Below, piece after piece: positions 25,332 to 34,303 of a stretch of DNA of 42,632 nt. A model generated the notes under the pieces. It did no database searches and was not told where the DNA came from. It was given only the letters and a program-made list of their open reading frames with translations. Every line of letters begins with the position of its first letter. Position 1 is the stretch's first letter. This DNA comes from Bacteroidales bacterium (lineage in GTDB: Bacteria > Bacteroidota > Bacteroidia > Bacteroidales > Muribaculaceae): assembly GCA_014800735.1 (NCBI GenBank), contig JAAVFP010000040.1:1-42632 (forward strand), read 5' to 3'. The translations under genes and the position numbers were made by a program.

Positions 25332-27134
25332 TCAGTCGTCGCAGTAGTGGCGGAGGACGCGGCGGTAGGAGTTGAAGATTTTACTTTTACTCACAAAGCC
25401 GACGTACACGCCGTTTTCGACCACGGGTAGGTTCCACGCGCCGGTGTCGTCGAATAGCTTCATCACCCGGTCCATGCTATCGCCCACCTCAATCTTGGCC
25501 GGAGGCATTGCCATGAAAGTGCTCACACGCATACGGCGGTAAAGTTCGGGGCGGAACATGATGTTGCGGATGTCATCCAGCAGTACCACGCCCACGAGCT
25601 CTTTGCGCTCGTTGATTACCGGGAACAGATTGCGCTTGCTCTGCGAAATCACATCCACCATCTCCTTGAGCGTCATGTCGGGATACACGGGCGTGAAGTC
25701 AGTTTCAATCACGCTGTCCACTTTCAGGAGCGTCAGCACGGCTTTGTCCTTTTCGTGGGTCAGCAGCTCGCCGCGCTTGGCCAGACGCATGGTGTAGATT
25801 GAATAGGGTTCGAAGAGCTTGATGGTGCCGTAGGCAACGGTGCTCACCACCAGCAGTGGCAGGAACAGTTCGTAGCCGCCGGTGAGCTCGGCCGTGAGGA
25901 AGATTGCCATCAGCGGCGCGTGCATTACACCGCTCATAACCCCGGCCATACCTATCAGCGCGAAGTTCTTGGTGGAAAGCTCCAGACCCAGACCGAAGTG
26001 GTTCACCAGGAAGGCATAGAGGAAGCCGGTCATACACCCGACGTAGAGCGAGGGTGCAAATGTGCCGCCCACACCACCGGCGCCGTTGGTGGCCGAAGTG
26101 GCAAAGGCTTTCGTGGCTATAATCAGGCCGATAAACAGCGCCAGGAACCACACCTGGGTACGGTCGGAATAGAACACGGAGCCGTTGACAATGGAGGAGG
26201 TATCGCCGGCGAGCAGGCCCACGATGGAGCCGTAGCCTTCGCCATAAAGCGGCGGGAAAAGGAACACGAGCAGCGACAGGATGGTGCAGCCCACAAGCGT
26301 GCGGTACTTGCGCTTCTTGAAACGGCGGAAGAAGTCCTCCATCATGTTCATCACACGAGTGAAATAGAGCGACACCAGGCCGCAGAGCACGCCCAGCAGG
26401 ATGACGAAGGGGATGCGCGAGGTGTAGAAATCCTCGGTCTGCGCGAAGAAAAATTCGAATTCGTAGCCGGTGTAGATATACGCAATCGTGGCGCTGGTGA
26501 TGGACGCTATCAGGAGCGGCATGACCGACACCGTGGTGAGGTCGATCATCAGCACCTCGAGCGTGAAAAGCATTCCGGCGATGGGCGCCTTGAAGATGCC
26601 GGCTATACCGGCGGCAGCACCGCAGCCGACAAGAATCATGAGGATGCGCGGCGACATGCGGAACACCCGGCCCAGGTTGGAACCGATGGCGGCACCGGTG
26701 TACACAATCGGGCCCTCGGCACCCACCGATCCACCGAAGCCGATAGTTACGGAACTGGCAATCACCGAGGTGTAGATATTGTGGCGCTTCAGGCGGCTTT
26801 TGTTCTGCGAAATGGCATAGAGCACGCGCGTGACACCGTGCGAAATGTCGTCGCGCACCACGTAGCGGACGTAGAGCGCGGTTATAATCACACCGATGGC
26901 CGGCAGGAGGATGTAGAGGTAGTTGCCACTCTCCAGATTGACGTGGCGGGTGAGGTTGCCGGATATGTAGTGAATAAGAAACTTCAGCACAATGGCGGCA
27001 AAACCGCTGAACACACCCACAAGCAGGGCGAGCACAATGACGAACTTGCGCTCGTCGATGTGCCGTTCGCGCCATTGGAGAAAGCGGAAAAACATCTCCT
27101 GGAAGCGGCTTGAAAGTCCTTTATTTTCTGTCAT
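25332..27134 (-). CDS. ClC-family chloride channel/antiporter with CBS domains
   Basis: 600-aa membrane protein. ClC signature elements: GGSVGAEGPIVYTGAAIGSN (residues about 130-150, with the gating Glu in AEGP), GCGAAAGIAGIFKAPIAGML, and GGVGGTFAPSLYVGCMTG (about residue 355). Around ten or more hydrophobic segments. The C-terminal part (about 450-600) has two CBS domains (VDVISQSKRNLFPVINERKE; FDDTGAWNLPVVENGVYVGF), which usually bind adenine nucleotides. Whether it is a channel or a proton-coupled antiporter is not decided by what I can read. Last gene of the tsaB-tsaC-transferase-clc series. Confidence 0.94.
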   Translation of the reverse strand: MTENKGLSSRFQEMFFRFLQWRERHIDERKFVIVLALLVGVFSGFAAIVLKFLIHYISGNLTRHVNLESGNYLYILLPAIGVIITALYVRYVVRDDISHGVTRVLYAISQNKSRLKRHNIYTSVIASSVTIGFGGSVGAEGPIVYTGAAIGSNLGRVFRMSPRILMILVGCGAAAGIAGIFKAPIAGMLFTLEVLMIDLTTVSVMPLLIASITSATIAYIYTGYEFEFFFAQTEDFYTSRIPFVILLGVLCGLVSLYFTRVMNMMEDFFRRFKKRKYRTLVGCTILSLLVFLFPPLYGEGYGSIVGLLAGDTSSIVNGSVFYSDRTQVWFLALFIGLIIATKAFATSATNGAGGVGGTFAPSLYVGCMTGFLYAFLVNHFGLGLELSTKNFALIGMAGVMSGVMHAPLMAIFLTAELTGGYELFLPLLVVSTVAYGTIKLFEPYSIYTMRLAKRGELLTHEKDKAVLTLLKVDSVIETDFTPVYPDMTLKEMVDVISQSKRNLFPVINERKELVGVVLLDDIRNIMFRPELYRRMRVSTFMAMPPAKIEVGDSMDRVMKLFDDTGAWNLPVVENGVYVGFVSKSKIFNSYRRVLRHYCDD

Positions 27135-27178
27135 CTTTTACCTTATATTATATATATCGGATATTCCGACACCGGTGC

Positions 27179-28600
27179 TCACAGGCCTTTGCCTCCGGCA
27201 ACGGTGCGGATGGTGTGGAACAGAATCTTGAGGTCCACACCCAGGGATAGGTTTTCTATGTATAGCAAATCGTAGGCCAGACGCTCAATCATCTCATCGA
27301 CATTGGAGGCGTAGCCGTACTTGACCATGCCCCACGATGTGATGCCGGGGCGCACCTGATGGATGAGGCTGTAGGAGGGCACCCGCTCAATGATGCGCTG
27401 GATGAAATACTCGCGTTCGGGCCTCGGACCTACAAGCGACATATCGCCCGTGAGTACGTTCCAGAACTGAGGTAGCTCGTCGAGGCGATATTTGCGCAGC
27501 ACACGGCCCACGCGGGTCACTCGCGGGTCGTCGGTCACGGACAGTGCCGGGCCTTCGGTCTCGGCATCGGTCACCATGGTCCGGAATTTGATGATGCGGA
27601 AGGGCTTCTTGTGGTAGCCTATGCGCTTCTGGCGGTACAGAACGGGCCCCCTGGAATCAAGCTTCACTGCAAGTGCTATGGCGGCCAACACGGGCGACAG
27701 CACCACCAGGGCCAAGGCTGAGCAAACCACGTCGCCGATGCGCTTCAGGTTCATAGCAACGGGCGATAGGTTGGCGTTGGTGATATCCACGATGGGCTCG
27801 GCCACAACCGAGTTGAGCCTGGGGCGCACGGCCATCAGGCTGAGCGCATCGGGAGTAACGAAAATGGGCACGTCGAGGCCGTAGAGGCGATTGAGCAGTT
27901 CGCCCGTGTGCCGGGGCGAGCGGTCCGCGGGCAGCACAATCACGGCCTGGGCGTTGAGGCTTCGGCAAGACTCGAGAGCATCGGCCGTAGCGGTCACCGG
28001 CACTCCTCCGATGCTTGCGGGAGCAGGCTCTTCGTCGCAATTCAGGCATGCCGTTACCGACAGGCCGGTTTTGGGCGACGAGGCCATGATTTTTGCAATC
28101 TTACCGGCGGTGACATCAGTAGCACCGACAACCACCGTGCGCAGGCCGTTGCCCAGGCGGCGCGAGAAGTTGTTGGACCGCGTGGTGAGAATGAGCCTCA
28201 CGACGGCCGTGGGCACAAAGAGGCACAGCCACAGCGATGCCATCAGTTCGTAGCTGGCAAGGCGCTCGGGGATATTGTCGTTGACCAGCACGGCGAAGTA
28301 GACGGCTATCATGGCCACGAATGCCACCACGGCGGCGTTGACGGTTTCATCCACGCGCGAGCGATAGATGCTTGTGGAGCGGTTGTAGATACCTGACACT
28401 GCATAGAGAAGCAGCACGAACAGCGGCACGCACACTTGCTCGATGAGCAGCGAGGGGTAGCAGAGGAAGTTGAGCAGATTGTTTCCCGCCAGATAAGGCA
28501 GCGTGAAATAGCGGATGACGTTGAAGCCGAGCCACCCGACGTTCACTGTCAGATAGTCGGCCACAAGAATGGCTAATCTACGCTTGGCGGGAGTCTGCAT
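27179..28600 (-). CDS. Polyprenyl-phosphate sugar-1-phosphate transferase (WcaJ-like)
   Basis: 473 aa. The N-terminal half has four to five membrane helices and a nucleotide-binding-like domain (TVVVGATDVTAGKIAKIMAS). The C-terminal half is the bacterial sugar transferase domain: KRIGDVVCSALALVVLSPVL, RGPVLYRQKRIGYHKKPFRI, KFRTM, then KYRLDELPQFWNVLTGDMS and LVGPRPE. It would transfer a sugar-1-phosphate to undecaprenyl phosphate and start a capsule, exopolysaccharide or glycoprotein glycan. The ATG overlaps the tsaC stop by one base (TGATG). No other glycan gene is nearby, so it may act in general glycosylation (inference). Confidence 0.92.
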   Translation of the reverse strand: MQTPAKRRLAILVADYLTVNVGWLGFNVIRYFTLPYLAGNNLLNFLCYPSLLIEQVCVPLFVLLLYAVSGIYNRSTSIYRSRVDETVNAAVVAFVAMIAVYFAVLVNDNIPERLASYELMASLWLCLFVPTAVVRLILTTRSNNFSRRLGNGLRTVVVGATDVTAGKIAKIMASSPKTGLSVTACLNCDEEPAPASIGGVPVTATADALESCRSLNAQAVIVLPADRSPRHTGELLNRLYGLDVPIFVTPDALSLMAVRPRLNSVVAEPIVDITNANLSPVAMNLKRIGDVVCSALALVVLSPVLAAIALAVKLDSRGPVLYRQKRIGYHKKPFRIIKFRTMVTDAETEGPALSVTDDPRVTRVGRVLRKYRLDELPQFWNVLTGDMSLVGPRPEREYFIQRIIERVPSYSLIHQVRPGITSWGMVKYGYASNVDEMIERLAYDLLYIENLSLGVDLKILFHTIRTVAGGKGL

Positions 28601-29184
28601 CACTCACGAATTATTTTGAACAGGCCGCCGGCCGACAGGCGGATAACCGACGAGGGGCGGGCGCCGCCGGGGGCCTCGTTGCGGCGCGACAGGCACACAT
28701 AGTCCACAGCGGCCAGGATTTCGGGGTCAATCTGCGTATAGACCTCCGGGGCAGGACTGCCGCTGATGTTGGCCGACGTGCTCACGAGGGGCTTGCGGAA
28801 AGCGCGGCACAAGCCGGCGCTGAACTCCTCGGCAGTCACGCGTACACCGATGGTGCCGTCCTCGGCCAGCAGCTCGGGGGCAATGTGCGCTGAAGCCAGG
28901 GGGGCATCGTAGACAATAGTCATTGGCCTGTCGCTGAACTCAATCAGCTGATAGGCTACCTCGGGGACTTCGTCCACCGTTCGCTCAAGCTGAGCTATGG
29001 AGCCTACCAGGGTGATGAGTGCCTTGGCGTCGGCCCGGCGCTTGATCTGAAATATGCGTTTCACGGCCTCGGAGTTTGTTGCATCGCACCCCAGGCCCCA
29101 CACCGTGTCCGTCGGATAAAGAATCACGCCGCCCTTGCGCAGAACTTCGACAGCCTGGCGGATGTCCTCGCTGTAATCGCTCAT
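28600..29184 (-). CDS. tsaC: L-threonylcarbamoyladenylate synthase (TsaC/Sua5/YrdC family)
   Basis: 194-aa YrdC-domain protein that makes threonylcarbamoyl-AMP for tRNA t6A37. Motifs: VEVLRKGGVILYPTDTVWGL, IFQIKRRADAKALITLV (KxR-type nucleotide-binding element), GVRVTAEEF, and STSANISG. No Sua5 C-terminal domain, so TsaC-like. It overlaps tsaB by 4 bases; having two t6A enzymes in one operon supports both assignments. Confidence 0.93.
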   Translation of the reverse strand: MSDYSEDIRQAVEVLRKGGVILYPTDTVWGLGCDATNSEAVKRIFQIKRRADAKALITLVGSIAQLERTVDEVPEVAYQLIEFSDRPMTIVYDAPLASAHIAPELLAEDGTIGVRVTAEEFSAGLCRAFRKPLVSTSANISGSPAPEVYTQIDPEILAAVDYVCLSRRNEAPGGARPSSVIRLSAGGLFKIIRE

Positions 29185-29882
29185 AACACTTTCTTTTTGG
29201 GCGTGGTTGCCTGGAATTCCTTCAGGTAGATGGGCGTGGAGTAGGCCGTGTCGATAAAATTGCGGCGGGCATAGGCCAGCTCAGCCAGCGCCACCATATC
29301 CACCGCCAGAGGTTCGACTCCGGCCACATACTGCGCCCGGGGGCAGTCGGCGAACAGAGGAACGGCTTTCTCGGCACCACTGCCGAAGAACAGTATAGGG
29401 CGGCCCGAGGCTTTCAGATCGGCATAGCTGTTTTCATCCAGGATAAGAGCCTGGGGCTCAAGGAGGACCCCCAGACCGAAGTCGTAGGCTGCGGTGTAGA
29501 CTTCCATACGGCGGGCGTCAATCATCGGAATGAAAATCGAGTCGGGGTCGATGGCATCGCTTGAGAACATCACTCGGGTGGCCAGCAGCTGGAGGGTTTC
29601 CACGCCAATCATGGGCACATCGAGCGCGTAGGCCAGACCTTTGGCCTCGCTCAGGCCTATGCGCAGACCGGTGTAGCTGCCCGGACCCTGACTCACGGCC
29701 ACGGCATCGAGCTTCAGCTGATGCTCGGCGGCATAGTCGAGGCAAGCTTTAATGAAATCGCTCAGCAGCGTAGCATGGTTACGGCCCTCAAAATCTTCGC
29801 GGTGCGCCAGAATCATTCCTTCCGACGTCAGGGCCGCCGAGCATACACTGCCCGTTGTTTCTATATTAAGTATAGTAGCCAT
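29181..29882 (-). CDS. tsaB: tRNA threonylcarbamoyladenosine complex protein TsaB
   Basis: 233-aa ASKHA-fold protein that scaffolds TsaD and TsaE in t6A formation. Motifs: ATILNIETTGSVCSAAL at the N-terminus, VSQGPGSYTGLRIGLSEAKG, and a Bacteroidota-type C-terminus (YLKEFQATTPKKKVL). The ATG of MATILNIET is used instead of a start 17 codons upstream, because the -7 box would lie inside that extension. First gene of its operon. Confidence 0.93.
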   Translation of the reverse strand: MATILNIETTGSVCSAALTSEGMILAHREDFEGRNHATLLSDFIKACLDYAAEHQLKLDAVAVSQGPGSYTGLRIGLSEAKGLAYALDVPMIGVETLQLLATRVMFSSDAIDPDSIFIPMIDARRMEVYTAAYDFGLGVLLEPQALILDENSYADLKASGRPILFFGSGAEKAVPLFADCPRAQYVAGVEPLAVDMVALAELAYARRNFIDTAYSTPIYLKEFQATTPKKKVL

Positions 29883-29898
29883 ATCTTCTCTTTTGATG

Positions 29899-29906
29899 CA
29901 AAGATA
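29899..29906 (-). promoter_or_regulatory. -7 element of the tsaB operon
   Basis: Minus strand TATCTTTG, 16 bases before the tsaB ATG. Matches TAnnTTTG; no TTTG at 19 bases upstream. The divergent yicC gene has a TAAATTTG at 29950-29957 on the plus strand, so the spacer holds a back-to-back promoter pair. Confidence 0.55.
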
Positions 29907-29949
29907 AAACTTTTTTGGTGAATAGTGGCTCAATCACGACTATATTTTG

Positions 29950-29957
29950 TAAATTTG
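29950..29957 (+). promoter_or_regulatory. -7 element of yicC
   Basis: TAAATTTG matches TAnnTTTG. It would give a leader of about 85 bases, which is GC-rich (29965-30045). -33 region weak. Confidence 0.45.
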
Positions 29958-30051
29958 CAGTGTCGCAGCCCTACGGTGTGCGTCAGCCTCTCCTCCCCCC
30001 GTTCGAACCAGGCGTGATGCCGGGGGCCACGCCGCTATCAAATGTGTGTCT

Positions 30052-30939
30052 ATGTTGATGTCAATGACCGGATTCGGCAAGGCTGTAGCGCTGTCCGGGT
30101 CCAAGAAAATAAGCGTTGAAGTTAAATCGCTCAATTCCAAGCAGCTCGACATGAATATGAGGCTGCCCCATGCTTTCCGCGAGCATGAACTTGAGCTTCG
30201 CTCCCGCATCGGCAAAGTGCTGGAGCGCGGCAAGGTAGATGTGATTGTTTCGGTGGAGGCTCTACCCGGTGAAAATATCACACCCGCCACGGGTCTCAAC
30301 CTCGAGGTGCTTGAAGCATATGTGAAGCAGGTGAAGGCTGCCTCCGAGAAGCTCGGTATCCCCGAGCCTGCGGACTGGTACTCGGTGCTCCTGCGCTTCC
30401 CCGACACCATACACACCGACACCACCGAAACAGCCGACGAAAGCGAGACGGCCGCACTGTTCGAAGCCGCCGATAAGGCCGTGGCAGCCCTGATGGGCCA
30501 CCGCCGCGCCGAGGGCGAGGCTCTTGAAAAATTCTTCACCGAACGCATTGACCGCATTGCGGAGCTGCTTGCCGCCATCGACCCCTACGAGAAAGAGCGT
30601 GTGGTGAAAGTGCGTCAGCGCCTGGAGGAAGGTCTTGCCAAAATCCCCGCCGTGGAGATTGACAAGGGGCGTCTGGAGGCCGAAATGATTTTCTACATCG
30701 AAAAACTGGATGTGAACGAGGAGAAGCAGCGCCTGGCCAAGCACCTTGCCTACTTCCTTGAAACCCAGTCGCACCCCACCCCGGGCCAGGGCAAAAAGCT
30801 CGGATTCATCGCCCAGGAGATGGGCCGCGAAATCAACACGCTCGGTTCCAAAAGCAATCACGCCGATATGCAGGCCATTGTGGTGCGCATGAAGGATGCC
30901 CTGGAGCAAATCAAGGAACAGGTGCTCAATGTGATGTAA
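30052..30939 (+). CDS. YicC family protein
   Basis: 295 aa with the family N-terminus MSMTGFGKA and SVEVKSLNSKQLDMNMRLP, and the DUF1732 C-terminus KLDVNEEKQRLAKHLAYF, then GKKLGFIAQEMGREINTLGS and KSNHADMQAIVVRMKDALEQ. Members have been linked to endoribonuclease activity on RNA, but the role in Bacteroidota is not established. Several starts are possible (GTG 30046, ATG 30052, 30058, 30064); 30052 best matches the M-x-x-S-M-T pattern of relatives. Monocistronic; the guanylate kinase gene that often follows in other bacteria is absent here. Confidence 0.92.
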   Translation: MLMSMTGFGKAVALSGSKKISVEVKSLNSKQLDMNMRLPHAFREHELELRSRIGKVLERGKVDVIVSVEALPGENITPATGLNLEVLEAYVKQVKAASEKLGIPEPADWYSVLLRFPDTIHTDTTETADESETAALFEAADKAVAALMGHRRAEGEALEKFFTERIDRIAELLAAIDPYEKERVVKVRQRLEEGLAKIPAVEIDKGRLEAEMIFYIEKLDVNEEKQRLAKHLAYFLETQSHPTPGQGKKLGFIAQEMGREINTLGSKSNHADMQAIVVRMKDALEQIKEQVLNVM

Positions 30940-30978
30940 TGTCCCCCCGCCTGGGAAATGTTAATAATTAGCAAAAGG

Positions 30979-31009
30979 GTGCAATTATCGCAAAATAATT
31001 GCACTTTTT
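30979..31009 (+). terminator. Intrinsic terminator after yicC
   Basis: A perfect 10-bp stem (GTGCAATTAT at 30979-30988 with 30995-31004), a 6-base loop and a TTTTT run. Confidence 0.9.
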
Positions 31010-31023
31010 CGCTCGGAAATTAT

Positions 31024-31031
31024 TACCTTTG
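31024..31031 (+). promoter_or_regulatory. -7 element of bamD-rpoZ
   Basis: TACCTTTG fits the consensus, 45 bases before the bamD ATG and right behind the yicC terminator. The -33 region overlaps the terminator T tract and has no TTTG. Confidence 0.55.
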
Positions 31032-31076
31032 CAGAACCGTATAGGCTTCCAATAGGCCTTCTCGAATATTAGATAT

Positions 31077-31877
31077 ATGCGCAACTACCTCATACTCATA
31101 TTTGCAACCATACTTTTCAGCTCCTGCGGCGAGTACCAGCGAGTGCTGAAAAGCGATGACTACGCCTACAAATTCGACTACGCCAAGCAGGCATTCGAGG
31201 ACAAGAGGTACGTTCAGGCCGCTACCATCCTCCAGGACTGCATCAACGTGTTCAAAGGCTCCGACAAAGCCGAGGAGTCGCTCTACCTGCTGGGAATGGC
31301 CAACTACGAGAACCACGACTACACCTCGTCCGGCGCTTACCTGCGCAGCTACTACACCCGCTACCCCAAAGGCAAGTACACCGAAGCGGCCCGTTTCTTC
31401 TGTGGCTACGGCTACTATCTTGATTCGCCCGATCCTCAGCTTGACCAGTCGGAAACAATCAAGGCCATCGAGGAGCTCCAGGCCTTCCTGGACTACTTCC
31501 CCCGCAGCGAGAAAGTGAGCATTGCACAGAACGCCATCTTCGAGCTTCAGGACAAACTCACCCTCAAGCAGCTCGAAAACGCGCAGCTATATTACAACCT
31601 GGGCAACTACATGGGCAACAACTACCAGAGCGCCATCATCGTGGCCCAGAACGCTGTTAAAGATTATCCCTATTCCAAATACAAGGAAGAACTCGAAATG
31701 CTTATCCTCAAGGCCCGCTATCAGGAGGCTGCCAATTCAATCGAGGAGCGCAAGGCCGACCGTTTCCGCGACGTTATTGACGAATACTACTCGTTCGTCA
31801 ACAACTTCCCCGATTCGGGCCACCGCTCCGAGGCCGAAAACATCCTGAAAATTGCCCAGCGATACGTCAAGGACTAA
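31077..31877 (+). CDS. bamD: Outer membrane assembly lipoprotein BamD
   Basis: 266-aa lipoprotein of the BAM complex, which inserts beta-barrel proteins into the outer membrane. Signal peptide MRNYLILIFATILFSSC with lipobox FSSC (Cys17), then TPR-like helical repeats (KQAFEDKRYVQAATILQDCI; EESLYLLGMANYENHDYTSS; AYLRSYYTRYPKGKYTEAAR) ending EAENILKIAQRYVKD, as in Bacteroidota BamD. It is followed by the omega gene after 54 bases, an arrangement common in the order. Confidence 0.93.
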   Translation: MRNYLILIFATILFSSCGEYQRVLKSDDYAYKFDYAKQAFEDKRYVQAATILQDCINVFKGSDKAEESLYLLGMANYENHDYTSSGAYLRSYYTRYPKGKYTEAARFFCGYGYYLDSPDPQLDQSETIKAIEELQAFLDYFPRSEKVSIAQNAIFELQDKLTLKQLENAQLYYNLGNYMGNNYQSAIIVAQNAVKDYPYSKYKEELEMLILKARYQEAANSIEERKADRFRDVIDEYYSFVNNFPDSGHRSEAENILKIAQRYVKD

Positions 31878-31931
31878 GCACTCTCCCCTATCTCCCCTCA
31901 TTACGAACAAGAAAATTTTACACATTAAACT

Positions 31932-32252
31932 ATGGATTTCAAGAAAAGCAACACCCCGCTGACCACCGTGACCCGCGACATGATTGAACTGTCCAAGGAC
32001 ACCGGTAACGTCTATGAAACCGTATGCATCATCTCCAAGCGTGCAAACCAGATTGCCGCACAGATGAAAAGCGACCTCGAAAAGAAACTTCAGGAGTTCG
32101 CCCCCTACAACGACAACCTCGAGGAAGTGAGCGAGAACCGCGAGCAGATTGAAATCTCGCGCTACTACGAACGCCTTCCCAAGCCTACCCTGATTGCTAC
32201 CCAGGAGTACATCGACCACAAGCTCTTCTTCAACAAGGGCCGCAAAGCCTGA
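31932..32252 (+). CDS. rpoZ: RNA polymerase omega subunit (Bacteroidota type)
   Basis: 106 aa. The sequence TTVTRDMIELSKDTGNVYET followed by IISKRANQIAAQMKSDLEKK and EISRYYERLPKPTLIATQEY is the conserved pattern of the Bacteroidota omega/Rpb6-like protein. It stabilises assembly of the polymerase. It sits after bamD and before a strong terminator. Confidence 0.9.
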   Translation: MDFKKSNTPLTTVTRDMIELSKDTGNVYETVCIISKRANQIAAQMKSDLEKKLQEFAPYNDNLEEVSENREQIEISRYYERLPKPTLIATQEYIDHKLFFNKGRKA

Positions 32253-32284
32253 TTTCATCAGCACGCAATCATCAATACCCATCT

Positions 32285-32331
32285 AAACAAGGCCGGGAAA
32301 GCTCACCGCGAGTTTTCCCGGCCTTGTTTTT
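32285..32331 (+). terminator. Strong intrinsic terminator after rpoZ
   Basis: A perfect 16-bp stem (32285-32300 with 32314-32329, GC-rich core GGCCGGG) and a T run that also forms the end of the stem. Confidence 0.95.
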
Positions 32332-32370
32332 ACCCTGAGGCGAGACTTATCATTAAATAACATTCTTTGG

Positions 32371-32401
32371 GTTGCGTTAATAAAATAATTTGCTATTTTT
32401 G
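32371..32401 (+). promoter_or_regulatory. Promoter of the HtrA-like protease gene
   Basis: GTTG at 32371-32374, 19-base spacer, TATTTTTG at 32394-32401: a full Bacteroidota promoter. The ATG follows at 32453. Confidence 0.8.
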
Positions 32402-32452
32402 CAAAGAAGAATCTTCAATCAACAATCTATCACTCACATTATCTTTCATCGA

Positions 32453-33967
32453 ATGAAAAAAGTCATTATCAGCATCATTATCACCGCCGCCGTCTGCGTC
32501 GGCGTGTCGGTTCTCCGAGCCGAAAGCAATGTTGCTTCCGACAATAAACCGACTGAATCCACCCCGGCGACTTCGGACACCCGTATCGCAGGACGTTACA
32601 TCTCGCAGGACGATTTCACCCGCACTGCCGAGCACACCGTGAACGGCGTTGTAAGCGTGAAAAGCTTCGCCACTCCCCACATGCAGCAGGCGCAGGCCGA
32701 CCCCTATGCTTCCGACCCCTTCTTCGAATTTTTCTTCGGTTCGCCCCGCGGGCGCCGTGTCAACCCCCAACAGCCTCAGGAGCAACCCAAGCAGCGCCAG
32801 ATGGGTCTGGGCTCAGGCGTAATCATCAGCCGCGACGGCTACATCGTGACCAACAACCACGTGGTGGCCGACGCCGAACGCCTTGAGGTTACGCTCAACG
32901 ACAACCGCAATTTCGATGCCACCATCGTGGGCACCGACCCGTCCACCGACCTTGCGCTGATTAAAATCGACGCCCCGGACCTCCACGTAATCCCCATGGG
33001 CAACTCGGATGACCTTCGTGTGGGCGAATGGGTGCTTGCCGTGGGCAATCCTTTCGGCTTCACCTCGTCCGTTACCTCGGGTATCGTCAGTGCCAAGGCG
33101 CGCAACATCTCCATGGCCACCGGCGCTCGCCCCTCGGGCGGTATCGAAGCCTACATCCAGACCGACGCCGCGCTCAACAGCGGTAACTCGGGCGGCGCCC
33201 TGGTAAACCTCGACGGCGAACTTGTGGGCATCAACACAGCCATCTATTCGCAAACAGGCACCTACGCCGGCTGCTCCTTCGCCATCCCCACCTCGATTGT
33301 CAAGAAAGTGGTGGCCGACCTCAAGAACTACGGCGTGGTGCAGCGTGCCTATCTCGGCATAAGCTACCAGGAAGTGACTCCCGAACTTGTGCAGCAGAAG
33401 GACATCAAGGGAACGGCGTCCGGCATCTATGTGGCCGCTGTTGAGGACCGTTCGGCAGCCCGCGAAGCCGGCCTACAGGAAGGCGACGTGATTGTTGCCC
33501 TCAACAACCACCCCATCCGCAATAGCGCCGACATGCAGGAGGCTGTCACCGGCTACAGCCCCGGCGACGACGTGACCATCACTTTCTACCGCGATGGCAA
33601 GCAGATGAAGGCCACCGTGAAACTGCGCAACAACCGTGGCGGAACAGCTGTGACCCGCGCCGAAGGCGAGAATCCCCTCGGGGCAAGCTTCGCTGCAATC
33701 TCGGCCGATACTGCCCGCAGCCTCGAAATCAGCAACGGTGTGGAGGTGACAGCAGTGGAGCCCGACGGAGCATTTGCCGAGGCCGGCATCCGCTCAGGCT
33801 TCATCATCCTCAACATCAACGGTACCGCTGTGGGCCGCGCTGACGATATCACCTCGATTTACAAGGCCATCAAAAACGGGCCGTCGAGCCTGAACAAGGT
33901 GCTGTTCATCACCGGTATCTACCCCTCGGGCAAAGCAGCCTACTTCGCCGTGCCCATTGAGGACTGA
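32453..33967 (+). CDS. DegP/HtrA-like periplasmic serine protease
   Basis: 504 aa. N-terminal signal/anchor helix (KKVIISIIITAAVCVGVSV), trypsin-like domain with His136 (TNNHVVAD), Asp166 (STDLALIKID) and Ser246 (LNSGNSGGALVN), then two PDZ domains (YLGISYQEVTPELVQQKDIK onward; LEISNGVEVTAVEPDGAFAE onward). A Gln/Pro-rich loop (NPQQPQEQPKQRQ) precedes the protease domain, as in many DegQ/DegP proteins. It degrades or chaperones misfolded envelope proteins. The ATG is downstream of the promoter; the frame upstream of it is not transcribed from that promoter. Confidence 0.94.
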   Translation: MKKVIISIIITAAVCVGVSVLRAESNVASDNKPTESTPATSDTRIAGRYISQDDFTRTAEHTVNGVVSVKSFATPHMQQAQADPYASDPFFEFFFGSPRGRRVNPQQPQEQPKQRQMGLGSGVIISRDGYIVTNNHVVADAERLEVTLNDNRNFDATIVGTDPSTDLALIKIDAPDLHVIPMGNSDDLRVGEWVLAVGNPFGFTSSVTSGIVSAKARNISMATGARPSGGIEAYIQTDAALNSGNSGGALVNLDGELVGINTAIYSQTGTYAGCSFAIPTSIVKKVVADLKNYGVVQRAYLGISYQEVTPELVQQKDIKGTASGIYVAAVEDRSAAREAGLQEGDVIVALNNHPIRNSADMQEAVTGYSPGDDVTITFYRDGKQMKATVKLRNNRGGTAVTRAEGENPLGASFAAISADTARSLEISNGVEVTAVEPDGAFAEAGIRSGFIILNINGTAVGRADDITSIYKAIKNGPSSLNKVLFITGIYPSGKAAYFAVPIED

Positions 33968-33975
33968 AAATAATT

Positions 33976-34012
33976 ACACCCCGACCACGAACATTTTCGC
34001 GGTTCGGGGTGT
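33976..34012 (+). terminator. Hairpin after the HtrA-like gene
   Basis: 9-bp stem ACACCCCGA / TCGGGGTGT. The T tract is poor, so termination may be partial and the following small genes could be read through. Confidence 0.5.
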
Positions 34013-34075
34013 TACTACATCAGAAAAGATTTTGAACGAAAATAACAAGACTAACAATTAAAATTGAATAAAGAT

Positions 34076-34279
34076 ATGAAAGCTCTTCCCATCATCGTAG
34101 CCGCTATCGGCGGTGCCCTCGTCGGCGCAGCATCCGCACTCCTGTTCGCTCCTCAGAAAGGTAGCGACACCCGCGACGCAATCAAAGGTTTCATCCGTTC
34201 CCACGTGCCCGGCATCAAGGAATCCGAACTCGAAAGCATCGCCGACCAGATTGCAGAAGAAATCAAGGAAGTTAAATAA
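34076..34279 (+). CDS. YtxH-like small membrane protein
   Basis: 67 aa: MKALPIIVAAIGGALVGAAS followed by ALLFAPQKGSDTR, a single membrane helix followed by the YtxH hallmark LFAPxxGxxTR, then an amphipathic acidic helix (ESELESIADQIAEEIKEVK). The ATG is preferred to a TTG four codons upstream. First of four short genes in a row. YtxH proteins are often stress-induced in Firmicutes; a role here is not known. Confidence 0.8.
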   Translation: MKALPIIVAAIGGALVGAASALLFAPQKGSDTRDAIKGFIRSHVPGIKESELESIADQIAEEIKEVK

Positions 34280-34303
34280 AAACCAACACAAGGACATTCC
34301 GCT

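Noticed and set aside
25920-27113. A 397-codon plus-strand open frame antisense to clc
   Set aside because: His/Glu/Gly-rich shadow; clc on the minus strand has full ClC motifs.
30940-31076. Missing guanylate kinase gene after yicC as a deletion
   Set aside because: Gene order differs among lineages, and a proper terminator and a new promoter box fill the spacer, so nothing shows a deletion.
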